From the NCBI GenBank assembly GCA_002305995.1, contig DBRN01000003.1, positions 124,001 through 188,000 on the forward strand: a stretch of 64,000 nucleotides of DNA, read 5' to 3'. Every line of letters starts with the position of its first letter. Position 1 is the stretch's first letter. The notes under the pieces are model-generated. The model had not been told where the DNA came from and did no database searches. It was given only the letters and a program-made list of their open reading frames with translations. A program made the position numbers and the translations under genes. This stretch comes from Atopobiaceae bacterium UBA1367 (GTDB taxonomy: Bacteria > Actinomycetota > Coriobacteriia > Coriobacteriales > Atopobiaceae). Below, piece after piece: positions 35,574-44,047 of the stretch.

Positions 35574-36704
35574 ATGAAGATCGCCATCCTGGGCTACGGC
35601 ACGGTTGGCCGTGGGGTCGACCAGATCGTCGCAGGTGTGGAGGACATCGAGGTCGTGCGCATCCTCGACCTGCCCGACCGCTGCGTCGAGGGGCGCATGA
35701 CCCCGGACTACGGCCTGATCGTGGACGATCCCCAGATCGAGGTCGTGGTCGAGTGCATGGGCGGGCTCGAGCCCGCCCACACCTTCATCATGGGTGCCCT
35801 CGAGGCGGGCAAGTCGGTGGTCACATCGAACAAGGCCGTGGTGGCGGCGTTCTTCGACGAGTTTGCCAGGACGGCGACGGCGCACGGTGCCAGCCTGCTC
35901 ATCGAGGCGACCTGCGGCGGCGGCATCCCGTGGATCGCCAGCATCGAGAAGGTCCGCCGCATCGACGAGATCCCGAGCCTCTCGGGCATCATGAACGGCA
36001 CCACCAACTTCATCGTCGACGCCATGATCAAGGGCGGCGCGGACTTTGGCGAGACGCTCGCGCGCGCCCAGGAGCTGGGCTATGCCGAGGCCGACCCCTC
36101 TGCCGACATCGATGGCATCGACGTCAGGAACAAGACCGTCATCGCGGTGGGGGTGGCCTTCGACACGGCCTGCACGCCCGACATCCCCGTGACGGGCATC
36201 CGCACGCTCACCAAGGCCTACCTCGATCTCTTCGCGGCGCACGGTCGCACGGTCAAGCTGCTGGGTCGTGCCGTGCAGGGCGGTGGACGCTATGCCGCCG
36301 TCGTCGAGCCGGTGGCGCTGCCGTCCCGCTCGCTCGAGGCCAACGTCCCCAGCAACTTCAACATCATGTCGCTCGAGGGCTCCACGGTCGGCCCGCTCAA
36401 GTTCTACGGGCAGGGCGCCGGCAGCCTGCCCACGGGCAATGCCATGGTGCAGGACCTGCTCGACTATCGTGCCGGTCGCCGTCCCGCCTACGACCTCTCG
36501 CGCGGTCTCGCCTACGACCCGGCGCTCCTCACGGACGACTACGTGCTGTGCACCAGCGCCCCCGCGCCCGAGGGTGCCGTCGCCTACGACGAGGGTGCGT
36601 GGCTGCTGAGGGACGTCACCGCCTCCCAGGCCCGCGAGCTCTTCGAGGCGGCACTGGCGCAGGACCCTGCCAGCTTCGTCGCCGCGCTTCCCCAGGAGGA
36701 CTAG
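35574..36704 (+). CDS. hom: Homoserine dehydrogenase, short form without ACT domain
   Basis: Reduces aspartate semialdehyde to homoserine. The 376-residue protein has MKIAILGYGTVGRGV (NAD(P)-binding), VTSNKAVVAAFF, GIMNGTTNFIVDAM and the catalytic Asp/Lys segment DPSADIDGIDVRNKTVIA. It ends at about residue 376 without the C-terminal ACT domain of longer homologues, so threonine feedback may be absent or act elsewhere. No clear SD precedes ATG 35574; a GTG at 35544 is possible. It is 6 bases before lysC. Confidence 0.92.
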   Translation: MKIAILGYGTVGRGVDQIVAGVEDIEVVRILDLPDRCVEGRMTPDYGLIVDDPQIEVVVECMGGLEPAHTFIMGALEAGKSVVTSNKAVVAAFFDEFARTATAHGASLLIEATCGGGIPWIASIEKVRRIDEIPSLSGIMNGTTNFIVDAMIKGGADFGETLARAQELGYAEADPSADIDGIDVRNKTVIAVGVAFDTACTPDIPVTGIRTLTKAYLDLFAAHGRTVKLLGRAVQGGGRYAAVVEPVALPSRSLEANVPSNFNIMSLEGSTVGPLKFYGQGAGSLPTGNAMVQDLLDYRAGRRPAYDLSRGLAYDPALLTDDYVLCTSAPAPEGAVAYDEGAWLLRDVTASQARELFEAALAQDPASFVAALPQED

Positions 36705-36710
36705 CCCATC

Positions 36711-38060
36711 ATGATCAAAGTTGCCAAGTTCGGAGGGTCCAGCGTTGCCGACGCGGGCCAGTTCAGGAAGGTTCGCGACATCGTGCGCGCGGATCCCGAC
36801 CGCTCGTACGTGGTCGTGTCGGCCGCGGGCAAGCGCTTTGCCGACGACAACAAGATCACCGACCTGCTGCTGCTCGTCAACGCCCACATCGCCTACCACG
36901 TCGACGGCACCCCGCTGCTCAAGGACATCGAGGAGCGCTTCTCCGAGATCGCGCGGGAGCTGGGCGTCACGTATCCCATCGAGGAGAAGTTCGAGGAGTT
37001 CTCCTCCGTCATCAGGAGCCTGTCGCCCGAGTACATCGTGAGCCGCGGCGAGTGGTTCACCGCGCGCATCCTGGCCGAGTACCTGGGATTTCCCTTCCTC
37101 GATGCCGCCGACGTCATCGTGTTCCATCACGACGGCACGATCGACATGGAGCGCACGAAGACGCGCCTGAAGGACGCCGCGGCGCGCATGGGCCGCTTCG
37201 TGCTGCCCGGCTTCTACGGGGCGACGGTCGACGGCACCATCAAGCTCTTCAAGCGCGGCGGGGGCGACATCACCGGCGCCATCGTGGCCCGCTGCCTCGA
37301 TGCCACCGTCTACGAGAACTGGACCGACGTCTCCGGCTTCCTCTCCGCCGACCCGCGCGTGGTCGACAGCCCGCGCACCATCCATCGCATCACCTTCGAC
37401 GAGATGCGCGAGCTCTCGTACATGGGCGCCTCCGTGCTGCAGGAGGAGGCCATCTTCCCGGTGCGCGAGGTGGGCATCCCCATCCAGATCAAGAACACCA
37501 ACCTGCCCGAGAAGCGCGGCACCATCATCCGCGAGACAGCGGAGGACAACGTGCGCGAGCACCTCATCACGGGCATCGCCGGCCGCAAGAACTTCATGGC
37601 CGTGCACATCCAGAAGGCCCACATGTCCGACAAGGTGGGGTTCCTGCGGCGCGCCCTCTCGGTCTTCGAGCGCTACGGCGTCTCCATTGAGCACGCGCCC
37701 ACCGGCGTCGACTCGTTTGGCGTCGTGGTCAACGGCGTCGACGTGCGCGAGACCATCTACGCCATCGTCAACGAGCTGCAGCAGGAGCTCAAGCCCGACG
37801 TGATCAACGTGGTCGACCAGCTCGCCCTGATCAGCGTCGTCGGCCGCAACATGAACCGCCGCGCGGGCACCTCGGGACGCATCTTCGGCGCGCTTGGTGA
37901 AGCTGGGATTAACATTCGCATGATCACGCAGAGCTCGCAGGAGATCAGCATCATCATGGGGGTCAACAACGCCGACTTCGACCGCGCCATCAACGTGATC
38001 TATCACAACTTCGTCGAGAGCGAGATGGTCGAGATGCCAAGCAGGGGGGATGCGCAATGA
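36711..38060 (+). CDS. lysC: Aspartate kinase
   Basis: Phosphorylates aspartate, the entry to lysine, threonine and methionine synthesis. The 449-residue protein begins VAKFGGSSV, with SRGEWFTARILAEYLG, GGGDITGAIVA and the C-terminal tandem ACT region (KVGFLRRALSVFERYGVSIEHAPTG; LISVVGRNMNRRAGTSGRIF). It is the monofunctional class III-like type. It overlaps asd by 4 bases (ATGA). Confidence 0.94.
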   Translation: MIKVAKFGGSSVADAGQFRKVRDIVRADPDRSYVVVSAAGKRFADDNKITDLLLLVNAHIAYHVDGTPLLKDIEERFSEIARELGVTYPIEEKFEEFSSVIRSLSPEYIVSRGEWFTARILAEYLGFPFLDAADVIVFHHDGTIDMERTKTRLKDAAARMGRFVLPGFYGATVDGTIKLFKRGGGDITGAIVARCLDATVYENWTDVSGFLSADPRVVDSPRTIHRITFDEMRELSYMGASVLQEEAIFPVREVGIPIQIKNTNLPEKRGTIIRETAEDNVREHLITGIAGRKNFMAVHIQKAHMSDKVGFLRRALSVFERYGVSIEHAPTGVDSFGVVVNGVDVRETIYAIVNELQQELKPDVINVVDQLALISVVGRNMNRRAGTSGRIFGALGEAGINIRMITQSSQEISIIMGVNNADFDRAINVIYHNFVESEMVEMPSRGDAQ

Positions 38061-39067
38061 GCGACAAGGTCGTGGCTGTCCTGGGCGCCACGGGCGTCGT
38101 GGGCCAGCAGATGCTCCGGTGCCTCGAGGAGCGCGGCTATCCGGTCGACCGTCTGGTCCCTCTCGCGAGCGCGCGGTCGGTGGGCGGGACGGTCACCTTC
38201 CACGGGGAAGGGGTGCCGGTGGCCGAGGCCACGCCCGACGCCTTCGAGGGCGTCGACATCGTGCTCGCGGCAGCCGGCGATGGCATCGCGAGGAGGCTGC
38301 TGCCCGAGGCCGTGAGGCGCGGCGCGGTGTGCGTCGACAACAGCCATGCCTTCCGCCTCGATGAGGACGTGCCCCTGGTGATCCCCGAGATCAATGGCGA
38401 TGACGTCAGATGGCACAGCGGCATCATCGCGAACCCCAACTGCGCGACCGTCATCGGCCTGGTGCCGCTGTGGCCGCTGCACCAGGTCGCCGGTCTCACG
38501 CGCATCATCGCGAGCACCTACCAGGCCGCCTCCGGTGCGGGGAAGCCCGGTCTCGACGAGCTGGTGCGCGAGCTTGGCTGCGTCGCCGCCGGAGAGCCGG
38601 TGGGGGAGACCGCGCCCTTTGCCTACCAGCTGGCCGCGAACCTCATCCCGCAGATCGGCGGCGAGCGTGACGACGCCTACACCTCGGAGGAGGTGAAGAT
38701 GGGCAGCGAGGGTCGCAAGATCATGCACCTTCCCAGCCTGCGCGTCAACTGCACCTGCGTGCGCGTGCCGGTGATGCGCTCCCACTCCGAGTCGATCACG
38801 GCCGAGTTCGAGCGTCCCATCACGCCCGAGCAGGCGCGTGAGGCGCTTGAGGCGGCCCCTGGCGTCAAGGTCGTGGACGACCTGGGCGCGGCGCGCTATC
38901 CCATGCCGCTCGACACGAGCGACCAGGACCTCATCCACGTGGGCCGCATCCGCCGCGACACCTCGGCACCCGACGGCGTGAGCGCGATCACGCTCTTCTG
39001 CTGCGGCGACCAGGTGCGCAAGGGTGCGGCGACCAATGCCGTGCAGATCGCCGAGCTGCTGGTGTGA
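38057..39067 (+). CDS. asd: Aspartate-semialdehyde dehydrogenase
   Basis: Second step of the aspartate pathway. The 336-residue protein has the NADP loop VLGATGVVGQQMLRCLEERGYP, active-site Cys in IIANPNCATVIGLVPL, and SSGAGKPG-like substrate region (AASGAGKPGLDEL). With hom and lysC it forms a plus-strand operon opposite thrCBH, so the window encodes Asp to Thr completely. Confidence 0.95.
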   Translation: MSDKVVAVLGATGVVGQQMLRCLEERGYPVDRLVPLASARSVGGTVTFHGEGVPVAEATPDAFEGVDIVLAAAGDGIARRLLPEAVRRGAVCVDNSHAFRLDEDVPLVIPEINGDDVRWHSGIIANPNCATVIGLVPLWPLHQVAGLTRIIASTYQAASGAGKPGLDELVRELGCVAAGEPVGETAPFAYQLAANLIPQIGGERDDAYTSEEVKMGSEGRKIMHLPSLRVNCTCVRVPVMRSHSESITAEFERPITPEQAREALEAAPGVKVVDDLGAARYPMPLDTSDQDLIHVGRIRRDTSAPDGVSAITLFCCGDQVRKGAATNAVQIAELLV

Positions 39068-39134
39068 GGGCGCGCGTCATGCGTGACGCGCGCGGCGTCC
39101 GCATGGAAGGGGAGAAGATTTTGATAATTCGCCC

Positions 39135-39163
39135 TTGCATTCCTGTGGGGGTTGGGGCATTAT
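39135..39163 (+). promoter_or_regulatory. Promoter of the tRNA-His/tRNA-Lys unit
   Basis: TTGCAT (39135-39140), 17 bases, CATTAT (39158-39163), 30 bases before tRNA-His. Confidence 0.65.
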
Positions 39164-39193
39164 GATCTAGCCGCGTCACGAGGTGACCAAATG

Positions 39194-39269
39194 GTGGGCG
39201 TAGCTCAGTTGGCAGAGCGCTGGGTTGTGGCCCCGGAGGTCGAGGGTTCGAGTCCCTTCGCCCACCCCA
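39194..39269 (+). tRNA. tRNA-His (anticodon GTG)
   Basis: Acceptor GTGGGCG/CGCCCAC. The extra G(-1) is encoded at 39193 opposite discriminator C. Anticodon loop TTGTGGC (GTG), T-arm GGTTCGAGTCC and CCA are present. Confidence 0.96.
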
Positions 39270-39296
39270 TCGTTTGGCTCTCTCACAATGGCACAG

Positions 39297-39372
39297 GGAC
39301 CGGTAGCTCAGCTGGTAGAGCAGGGGACTCTTAATCCCAAGGTCCAGGGTTCGAACCCCTGCCGGTCCACCA
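39297..39372 (+). tRNA. tRNA-Lys (anticodon CTT)
   Basis: Acceptor GGACCGG/CCGGTCC, anticodon loop CTCTTAA (CTT), T-arm GGTTCGAACCC and encoded CCA. Co-transcribed with tRNA-His. Confidence 0.96.
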
Positions 39373-39382
39373 CGCAAAGCAT

Positions 39383-39413
39383 GAGGTCAGGCGCCTAGAC
39401 GCCTGACCTCTTT
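39383..39413 (+). terminator. Terminator after tRNA-Lys
   Basis: GAGGTCAGGCG / CGCCTGACCTC, a perfect 11-bp stem, then TTT. Confidence 0.8.
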
Positions 39414-39519
39414 CCATAAGGAATGCTCCGAATACGTGACAAGGCACAGCGGGGCCGCGACAAGCCTCGGACATACCTGCGGAGGAGTTTGTGCGCCGAC
39501 CCTTCTCAGGCCCCGTCAT

Positions 39520-40233
39520 TCATTCGATGAGAGCCTGCAGCTTGTCGACGGCGGATTTCAGGGCGAGTGTGAACATGACTGTTCCCCCGTTCAGGTAGCT
39601 TTCCATCTCTCCGCCGCTGAGGATGCTCTCGGCGTCGTTGCCGATGATCTCCAAGATCTTCGTGCTCGAGGCCACCACCAACATCAGCTCGACGAGGCCG
39701 AGGTGCGGCGAGGGGGACCGCAGCTGCCTGATCGCGTCTCTGGAGACCTTTTGTATGTCGTCGTCGTCGACAACGCGCGCGATTGCCTCTACGGCCGCTT
39801 GCAAGGAACTGAGCTCTCCTTCGGTGAGGATGGAGAGGCTGAAGAACGGGTCAGGTCCGTCCTGCGATCCCAGCCTGTCCGTCCCGACCGGTCCCTTTCC
39901 GGCGGTATCCCCGCAGAGGCACACGATGAGCACGATCCAGCCAACGATGGGCAACAATGTCCACAGCAGCTTCGTCCACCTGTGACCCGCATCCCGGAGC
40001 CTCCGTACCGCGATCGCCAGTCCTGGCAGGACGCTCGCCAGGCCGAGCAGCGTCAGCATCGCGCTCAGGTTGACGTTCACCATCGCCTGGAGGGCGTGGA
40101 TGACCAGGTAGAGGAGGAGGGAGACGATCACCTGCGCGAGGAACGCCCACCAGTAGTCTCCCCTGGAGGCCCTCCCCCCGAAGTCGACGTATCCCGTCCA
40201 GAAGTCCCTGTAGGCGTCGACCATCCTCTTCAT
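39520..40233 (-). CDS. DUF805 family membrane protein
   Basis: Inner-membrane protein of unknown role, 237 residues. ATG 40233 follows AAAGGAGA. The N-terminal DUF805 domain (about 1-125) begins YRDFWTGYVDFGGRASRGDYWWAFLAQVIV and has four membrane segments ending GWIVLIVCLCGDT. DUF805 normally ends soon after; here a soluble C-terminal extension (about 126-237, TEGELSSLQAAVEAIARVV and ILGNDAESILSG-like sequence) is added. It may be co-transcribed with the zinc-ribbon gene upstream (77-bp gap). Confidence 0.8.
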   Translation of the reverse strand: MKRMVDAYRDFWTGYVDFGGRASRGDYWWAFLAQVIVSLLLYLVIHALQAMVNVNLSAMLTLLGLASVLPGLAIAVRRLRDAGHRWTKLLWTLLPIVGWIVLIVCLCGDTAGKGPVGTDRLGSQDGPDPFFSLSILTEGELSSLQAAVEAIARVVDDDDIQKVSRDAIRQLRSPSPHLGLVELMLVVASSTKILEIIGNDAESILSGGEMESYLNGGTVMFTLALKSAVDKLQALIE

Positions 40234-40309
40234 GATGCCCCATCTCCTTTCTCGGACCTGCCTCCTCGGACCTGCCTCGTCGCATGCCGGAGCCCTGCCC
40301 TTGGGATCA

Positions 40310-42202
40310 TCAGACGCTCGATCGTCCGATCGAGCGCGCTCCCACGTTGCCCTCATCCTCCTCAAGATTGATGACCAAGGTGATCGTGTAGATTCCACCC
40401 CCGACGAGGTCGACGGACTCTTGGTTGGACCCGTCCTCCCCCGAGAACACCATGACCGCATAGCGCCCCTCGTCACCGAACAGGTCCTTCTCGCCGAACC
40501 ACTTATCCCCCATGGCCTTCTTGAAGGTGTACGTGCCAGCCGGAAGGCTGATGCTCGTGCTCGACCCCACGCGGATGAACACGGTCGAGACGTGGGTGTC
40601 GCCGCTGTACACCTTGACGTAGTGCGGCTCGTCGGCCAACCCCGCCTCGAAGGTGAGCTGGACCGAGGATGAGACGAAGCCGTCGTTGTGGTACATCTCG
40701 CCCGACTCCGGCATGCCCTGAACGCATGACTTGGCGCGCTCTGCGGCATCCTCGTAGTCTCCCAAGCCGGTGAACATGCTGTACGCCGTGTAGAATTCGC
40801 CTTCGCCCAGACGCAGGCCCGCCTGCCCGTAGGTGTTTCTCTGTCTCCACGTCCGGACCTCCTCCGACGACTGCACCGACGGGTAGTCGGAGAGCTCGGA
40901 GGCCTTCTCGCTCGCCTCATCGTACTTTTCCTGCTCGGTCAGGTCATTGACCTCGGTGTACAGCATCCAGCCGTCGCAGAGCGTGAGGTAGTCCTCGGCA
41001 TTCGGTAGGTCCTCGTCATTGGTGAAGTCGCCGAGTTCGGCAAAGATGTCGCGGGCCTTCTGGTACTCTTTCGCCTCGAACAGCTCCTGCGCAGTCACAA
41101 AGGCATCGGCGTCGTCGCAGTATGCGGCAAGGTCCCTCGAGTCCTTGTAGTCCCCCAGTGTCGCAAACCGCTCGGAGGCGGTGGAGTACTCGCCCTCCTC
41201 CATGAGTTGTGTCGCCTCCTCGTACGCGACGCCGTTCATGTGTTCGATCACCGCCTTGGCGGTGAGTCCGCCGAGGCAGATGACGAGGATCACGGCGGCC
41301 GCGATCATCATGCGACGACGGGCGGGCGACTTCTGCTTGTCGGGCGCCTGGTCACCGTCACCCTCGCCTGTCTCCGTCGGGTCCGCCGGGGTGCTCTTGG
41401 CCGTGAGGTCCTCAGGGTCGGGCTGCTGCTCGTCTGACGTGGCGCCGTCTGCCTTCTCGAGTTCCTGGGTGAGGTCGTGCTCCGCATCTGGGCCCGGCTC
41501 CCCATCGCTTGCAAGCCCCTCATCTTCCGATGAGGCATCCTGGATCTCGGTCCGATCGGACTCTGTGCCGTCGCCCTCTTCGGCATCGGCTGTCTCGGGC
41601 GCGGCGTTCGCGGGAGCCTCGCCGTCTTCCTGCCCGGACGGCTCCCCGTCCGTGACCTCATCGCTCGGAGATTCCTCGGGCGCGGCGTCCGCGGGAGCCT
41701 CGCCGCCTTCCTGCCCGGACGGCTCCTTGTCCATGGTCGTATGATCCGACGGTTCCTCGGCCGCGACGACATCATGTGCGGCTTCCTCGTCGTCAGCCAG
41801 CTCCTCGGTGGATGCCTCGTCGGCAGCGCCTTGGTCCTGGATGACCTCCTCTTCGGAACGCGTCCCCGCGGCGTCGTCCTGGCCATCGGGCATCTCGTGG
41901 GGATCCTGCTGCGCCGCCTCCTGAGGAGTCTCCGTCACCTCAGGCGTGACCTCTTCTGCATCAGCCTGGCCCTCCGCCGCATCGGCGTCCTCCCGTTCCG
42001 CGGCCTCGGGCGCATCGCGATCGTCCAGCAGCCTCTGCAGGGCCTCCAGCATCGTCTCGTTCTCATCCGGGCTTGCGTCATCCGCCGGATTGTACCCGTC
42101 AGGCGGCTTCGGACCTGCCTGCCCCTCGATCAGGGGCGTGCCGCATTCGGAACAGAAGTTGCTTCCTGCAGGGAATTGTCTCCCGCACGTTGGGCAGCGC
42201 AT
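40310..42202 (-). CDS. Zinc-ribbon, acidic-linker, single-pass membrane protein with repeat-rich extracellular part
   Basis: 630 residues. ATG 42202 is preferred to ATG 42214 because GGAGG lies 5 bases before it. The N-terminal zinc ribbon is CPTCGRQFPAGSNFCSECG. A very acidic linker of about 260 residues follows, including a near-duplicated block with EPSGQEGGEAPADAAPE and EPSGQEDGEAPANAAPE. One membrane segment is at about 297-318. The extracellular part has TPR-like units (YEEATQLMEEGEYSTASERFATLGDYKDS, AQELFEAKEYQKARDIFAELGDF, FYTAYSMFTGLGDYEDA) and a beta-rich C-terminus. The layout resembles zinc-ribbon membrane proteins that sense or carry envelope signals; the exact role is unknown. 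About 200 bp upstream lies a 32-bp element shared with the AAA-protease gene. Confidence 0.8.
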   Translation of the reverse strand: MRCPTCGRQFPAGSNFCSECGTPLIEGQAGPKPPDGYNPADDASPDENETMLEALQRLLDDRDAPEAAEREDADAAEGQADAEEVTPEVTETPQEAAQQDPHEMPDGQDDAAGTRSEEEVIQDQGAADEASTEELADDEEAAHDVVAAEEPSDHTTMDKEPSGQEGGEAPADAAPEESPSDEVTDGEPSGQEDGEAPANAAPETADAEEGDGTESDRTEIQDASSEDEGLASDGEPGPDAEHDLTQELEKADGATSDEQQPDPEDLTAKSTPADPTETGEGDGDQAPDKQKSPARRRMMIAAAVILVICLGGLTAKAVIEHMNGVAYEEATQLMEEGEYSTASERFATLGDYKDSRDLAAYCDDADAFVTAQELFEAKEYQKARDIFAELGDFTNDEDLPNAEDYLTLCDGWMLYTEVNDLTEQEKYDEASEKASELSDYPSVQSSEEVRTWRQRNTYGQAGLRLGEGEFYTAYSMFTGLGDYEDAAERAKSCVQGMPESGEMYHNDGFVSSSVQLTFEAGLADEPHYVKVYSGDTHVSTVFIRVGSSTSISLPAGTYTFKKAMGDKWFGEKDLFGDEGRYAVMVFSGEDGSNQESVDLVGGGIYTITLVINLEEDEGNVGARSIGRSSV

Positions 42203-42401
42203 AGGCTCCTCCATCTCTCGAGCAGAACAGTGCTGGTGTCACGGCCGGGGAGAGTGTGCATGTCGACCCTGTGGCCCCCGTCCGTCCCACCGTGGCCGCC
42301 TTTTCCCGTGTTCCCGATGGCATGTCCAGCCGAGCTGGCACGTGTCCTCGCACATCACGACAGGCCCCCTCAGTAACTCAGGATGGAGGAAGGCAGTCAA
42401 G

Positions 42402-42433
42402 AAGAAAAGTGCCGAAGGTCATGCCATCTGGCG
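42402..42433 (-). repeat. 32-bp shared upstream element, copy 1
   Basis: 29 of 32 positions match 46506-46537, including the exact 20-mer TGACCTTCGGCACTTTTCTT (minus strand 42421-42402). It lies 199 bp before the zinc-ribbon gene start and in the same relative orientation as copy 2 to its gene. ATGCCAT/ATGGCAT half-sites flank it (42421-42443). Confidence 0.7.
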
Positions 42434-42465
42434 CGCATGGCATCCTGTTCGCTGGAAGTCGTGCC

Positions 42466-43095
42466 CTAGTCAGCCAGCTGGTGCTCCATGGCATACCTGA
42501 CCAATTGGGCACGACTGACGCAGTTGGTCTTGCTCAGCAGCAGTGAGATCAGGTTCTTCACCGTTCCCGGTCGCAGCGAGAGCTCTCGGGCGATCTCGAC
42601 GTTGGTCAGCCCTTGGCATACGAAGAAGAGGATCTCTCGCTCCCGGTCGCTGAACTCCACTCCGGCCGTCGACCTCATGCCGCGCTGAACGCGCCTCATT
42701 ACGTCCTCGTCGAAGACGCCTATGCCATTGACGATCGAGAGCATCGATGCCCTCAGCCTCTCCTCGTCGATCACCTTCAGAAGGAACCCATCGCACCCTG
42801 CCCTCATCGCCTCCTGGACGGTCTCCTCGTCGTCAAAGGTCGTCAAGGCGAGGATGCGCACGTCGGGCAGGTCCTTCTTGATGCGCGCGATGGCTCCCGC
42901 GCCCGAGAGTCGTGGCATGCGCATGTCCAGGATGACCAAATGGGGAGACAGCTCCCTGCACAGGTTGACCGTCTCGATGCCGTCGAATGCGACACCGACC
43001 ACCTCGAACTCGTCCCACTCGCTGATCGTCATCTTCATTCCGGAGACGAGCAGCGGGTGATCGTCCGCGATAAGGACCCTGATCTTCTCACTCAT
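42466..43095 (-). CDS. NarL/LuxR-type response regulator
   Basis: Transcription factor, 209 residues. The receiver domain has acidic pocket ADDH (D11, D12), phosphoacceptor D57 in VILDMRMP, T/S in LALTTFD and Lys in FLLKVID. The C-terminal HTH_LuxR has FSDREREILFFVCQGLTNVEIARELSLRPGTVKNLI. It overlaps the kinase gene by 8 bases, so the kinase is its cognate partner. The elements near 42.4 and 46.5 kb are plausible targets. Confidence 0.93.
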   Translation of the reverse strand: MSEKIRVLIADDHPLLVSGMKMTISEWDEFEVVGVAFDGIETVNLCRELSPHLVILDMRMPRLSGAGAIARIKKDLPDVRILALTTFDDEETVQEAMRAGCDGFLLKVIDEERLRASMLSIVNGIGVFDEDVMRRVQRGMRSTAGVEFSDREREILFFVCQGLTNVEIARELSLRPGTVKNLISLLLSKTNCVSRAQLVRYAMEHQLAD

Positions 43096-44047
43096 GTCCT
43101 GCTCCCCATTTGACGATGGTCTCGAAGCCCTTTCCCTCTGTCGCGCAGAACCGGACGGAGCCGCCCGAGGATCGGACGCCCTCTTCTAGCGCGGTCAGTC
43201 CGAAGCCCTTCTCGAAGGGTCCGCGGAACGCACCGTCATCGACAAGCCTGAGCGTGAGCCGTCCTGGCTCCATGTGAGCCTCGATGCGCATCTTCTCGGC
43301 GAGGGAGTGCGAGAGCGTGTTGTGGTAGGACTCTGCGCAGACCCTGTGGATCGTCTCGTAGAGCATGGGGGCAAAGGGCGGGTCGTCGCCCGTGACAAGG
43401 ACCTCCACCGGGACGGAGGGGTTCTCGTCCCTGAACGTCTCCAGCAGCTCCCTCACCGACGAGCACGCACGCGTCGGTCGGCTTCTCGCCGCGTTCCTGC
43501 AGATGTCGATGCCCTCCTCAAGCAGCGTGCGGTATCGTGCCGGATCGATCTTTCCCACACGCAGGCACATTCGGGATATGGCGTGCAGTGCGGTGATGGC
43601 GTGGCCGGCGTTGTCGTGGATGTGGCGGGCTATGCGGAGCTGCTCTGCATGGGTGGACAGGTCGCGGGCTTGCTGCGCGTACTGCTCAAGCTCCGCGTTC
43701 GCCGCCGCCTGACGCTTCGTCAGCTCCTCGAGCTCGGCGTTCTTGCGACGCCGTTGCTCGACCAGCAGCCTCTCCTCCGTGATGTCGGAGAGGTATATCG
43801 TATAGCCCAGGAGGGACGCCCCCTTGCTGATGCGGGTCACCTTCCGCTGGTAGATTCGTCCGCGATGCTGGTACTCGTCATCGAACTCCTCGCAGCATCC
43901 GGGCATGTGACGTGTGAGCCGCGAGCCCCTCCGCAGCCCCTCGAACGGGCCTGCGTGGTTGAAGTCGACGATGTACCAGTAGGCATCCGTGATGATGACC
44001 GTGTCCGGCAGCAGGAAGAAGGCCTGCTTCATGGCGTCCATGCTCAC
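43088..44047 (-). CDS. Soluble sensor histidine kinase (HisKA_3/NarX type)
   Basis: 319 residues, no membrane segment. The N-terminal PAS-like domain (about 8-95, LPDTVIITDAYWYIVDFN, ends with LSDIT) is followed by a coiled coil (95-135), the phosphoacceptor segment LRIARHIHDNAGHAI (His144), and an ATPase domain with LVDDGAF and GFGLTALEEGV. GTG 44047 overlaps the stop of the membrane-sensor gene (GTGA). The dependence on a separately encoded membrane sensor is unusual. Confidence 0.88.
   Translation of the reverse strand: MSMDAMKQAFFLLPDTVIITDAYWYIVDFNHAGPFEGLRRGSRLTRHMPGCCEEFDDEYQHRGRIYQRKVTRISKGASLLGYTIYLSDITEERLLVEQRRRKNAELEELTKRQAAANAELEQYAQQARDLSTHAEQLRIARHIHDNAGHAITALHAISRMCLRVGKIDPARYRTLLEEGIDICRNAARSRPTRACSSVRELLETFRDENPSVPVEVLVTGDDPPFAPMLYETIHRVCAESYHNTLSHSLAEKMRIEAHMEPGRLTLRLVDDGAFRGPFEKGFGLTALEEGVRSSGGSVRFCATEGKGFETIVKWGAGHE

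Noticed and set aside
35547..38057. 836-residue open frame antisense to hom and lysC
   Set aside because: Shadow of high G+C coding DNA; the plus-strand genes have full motifs.
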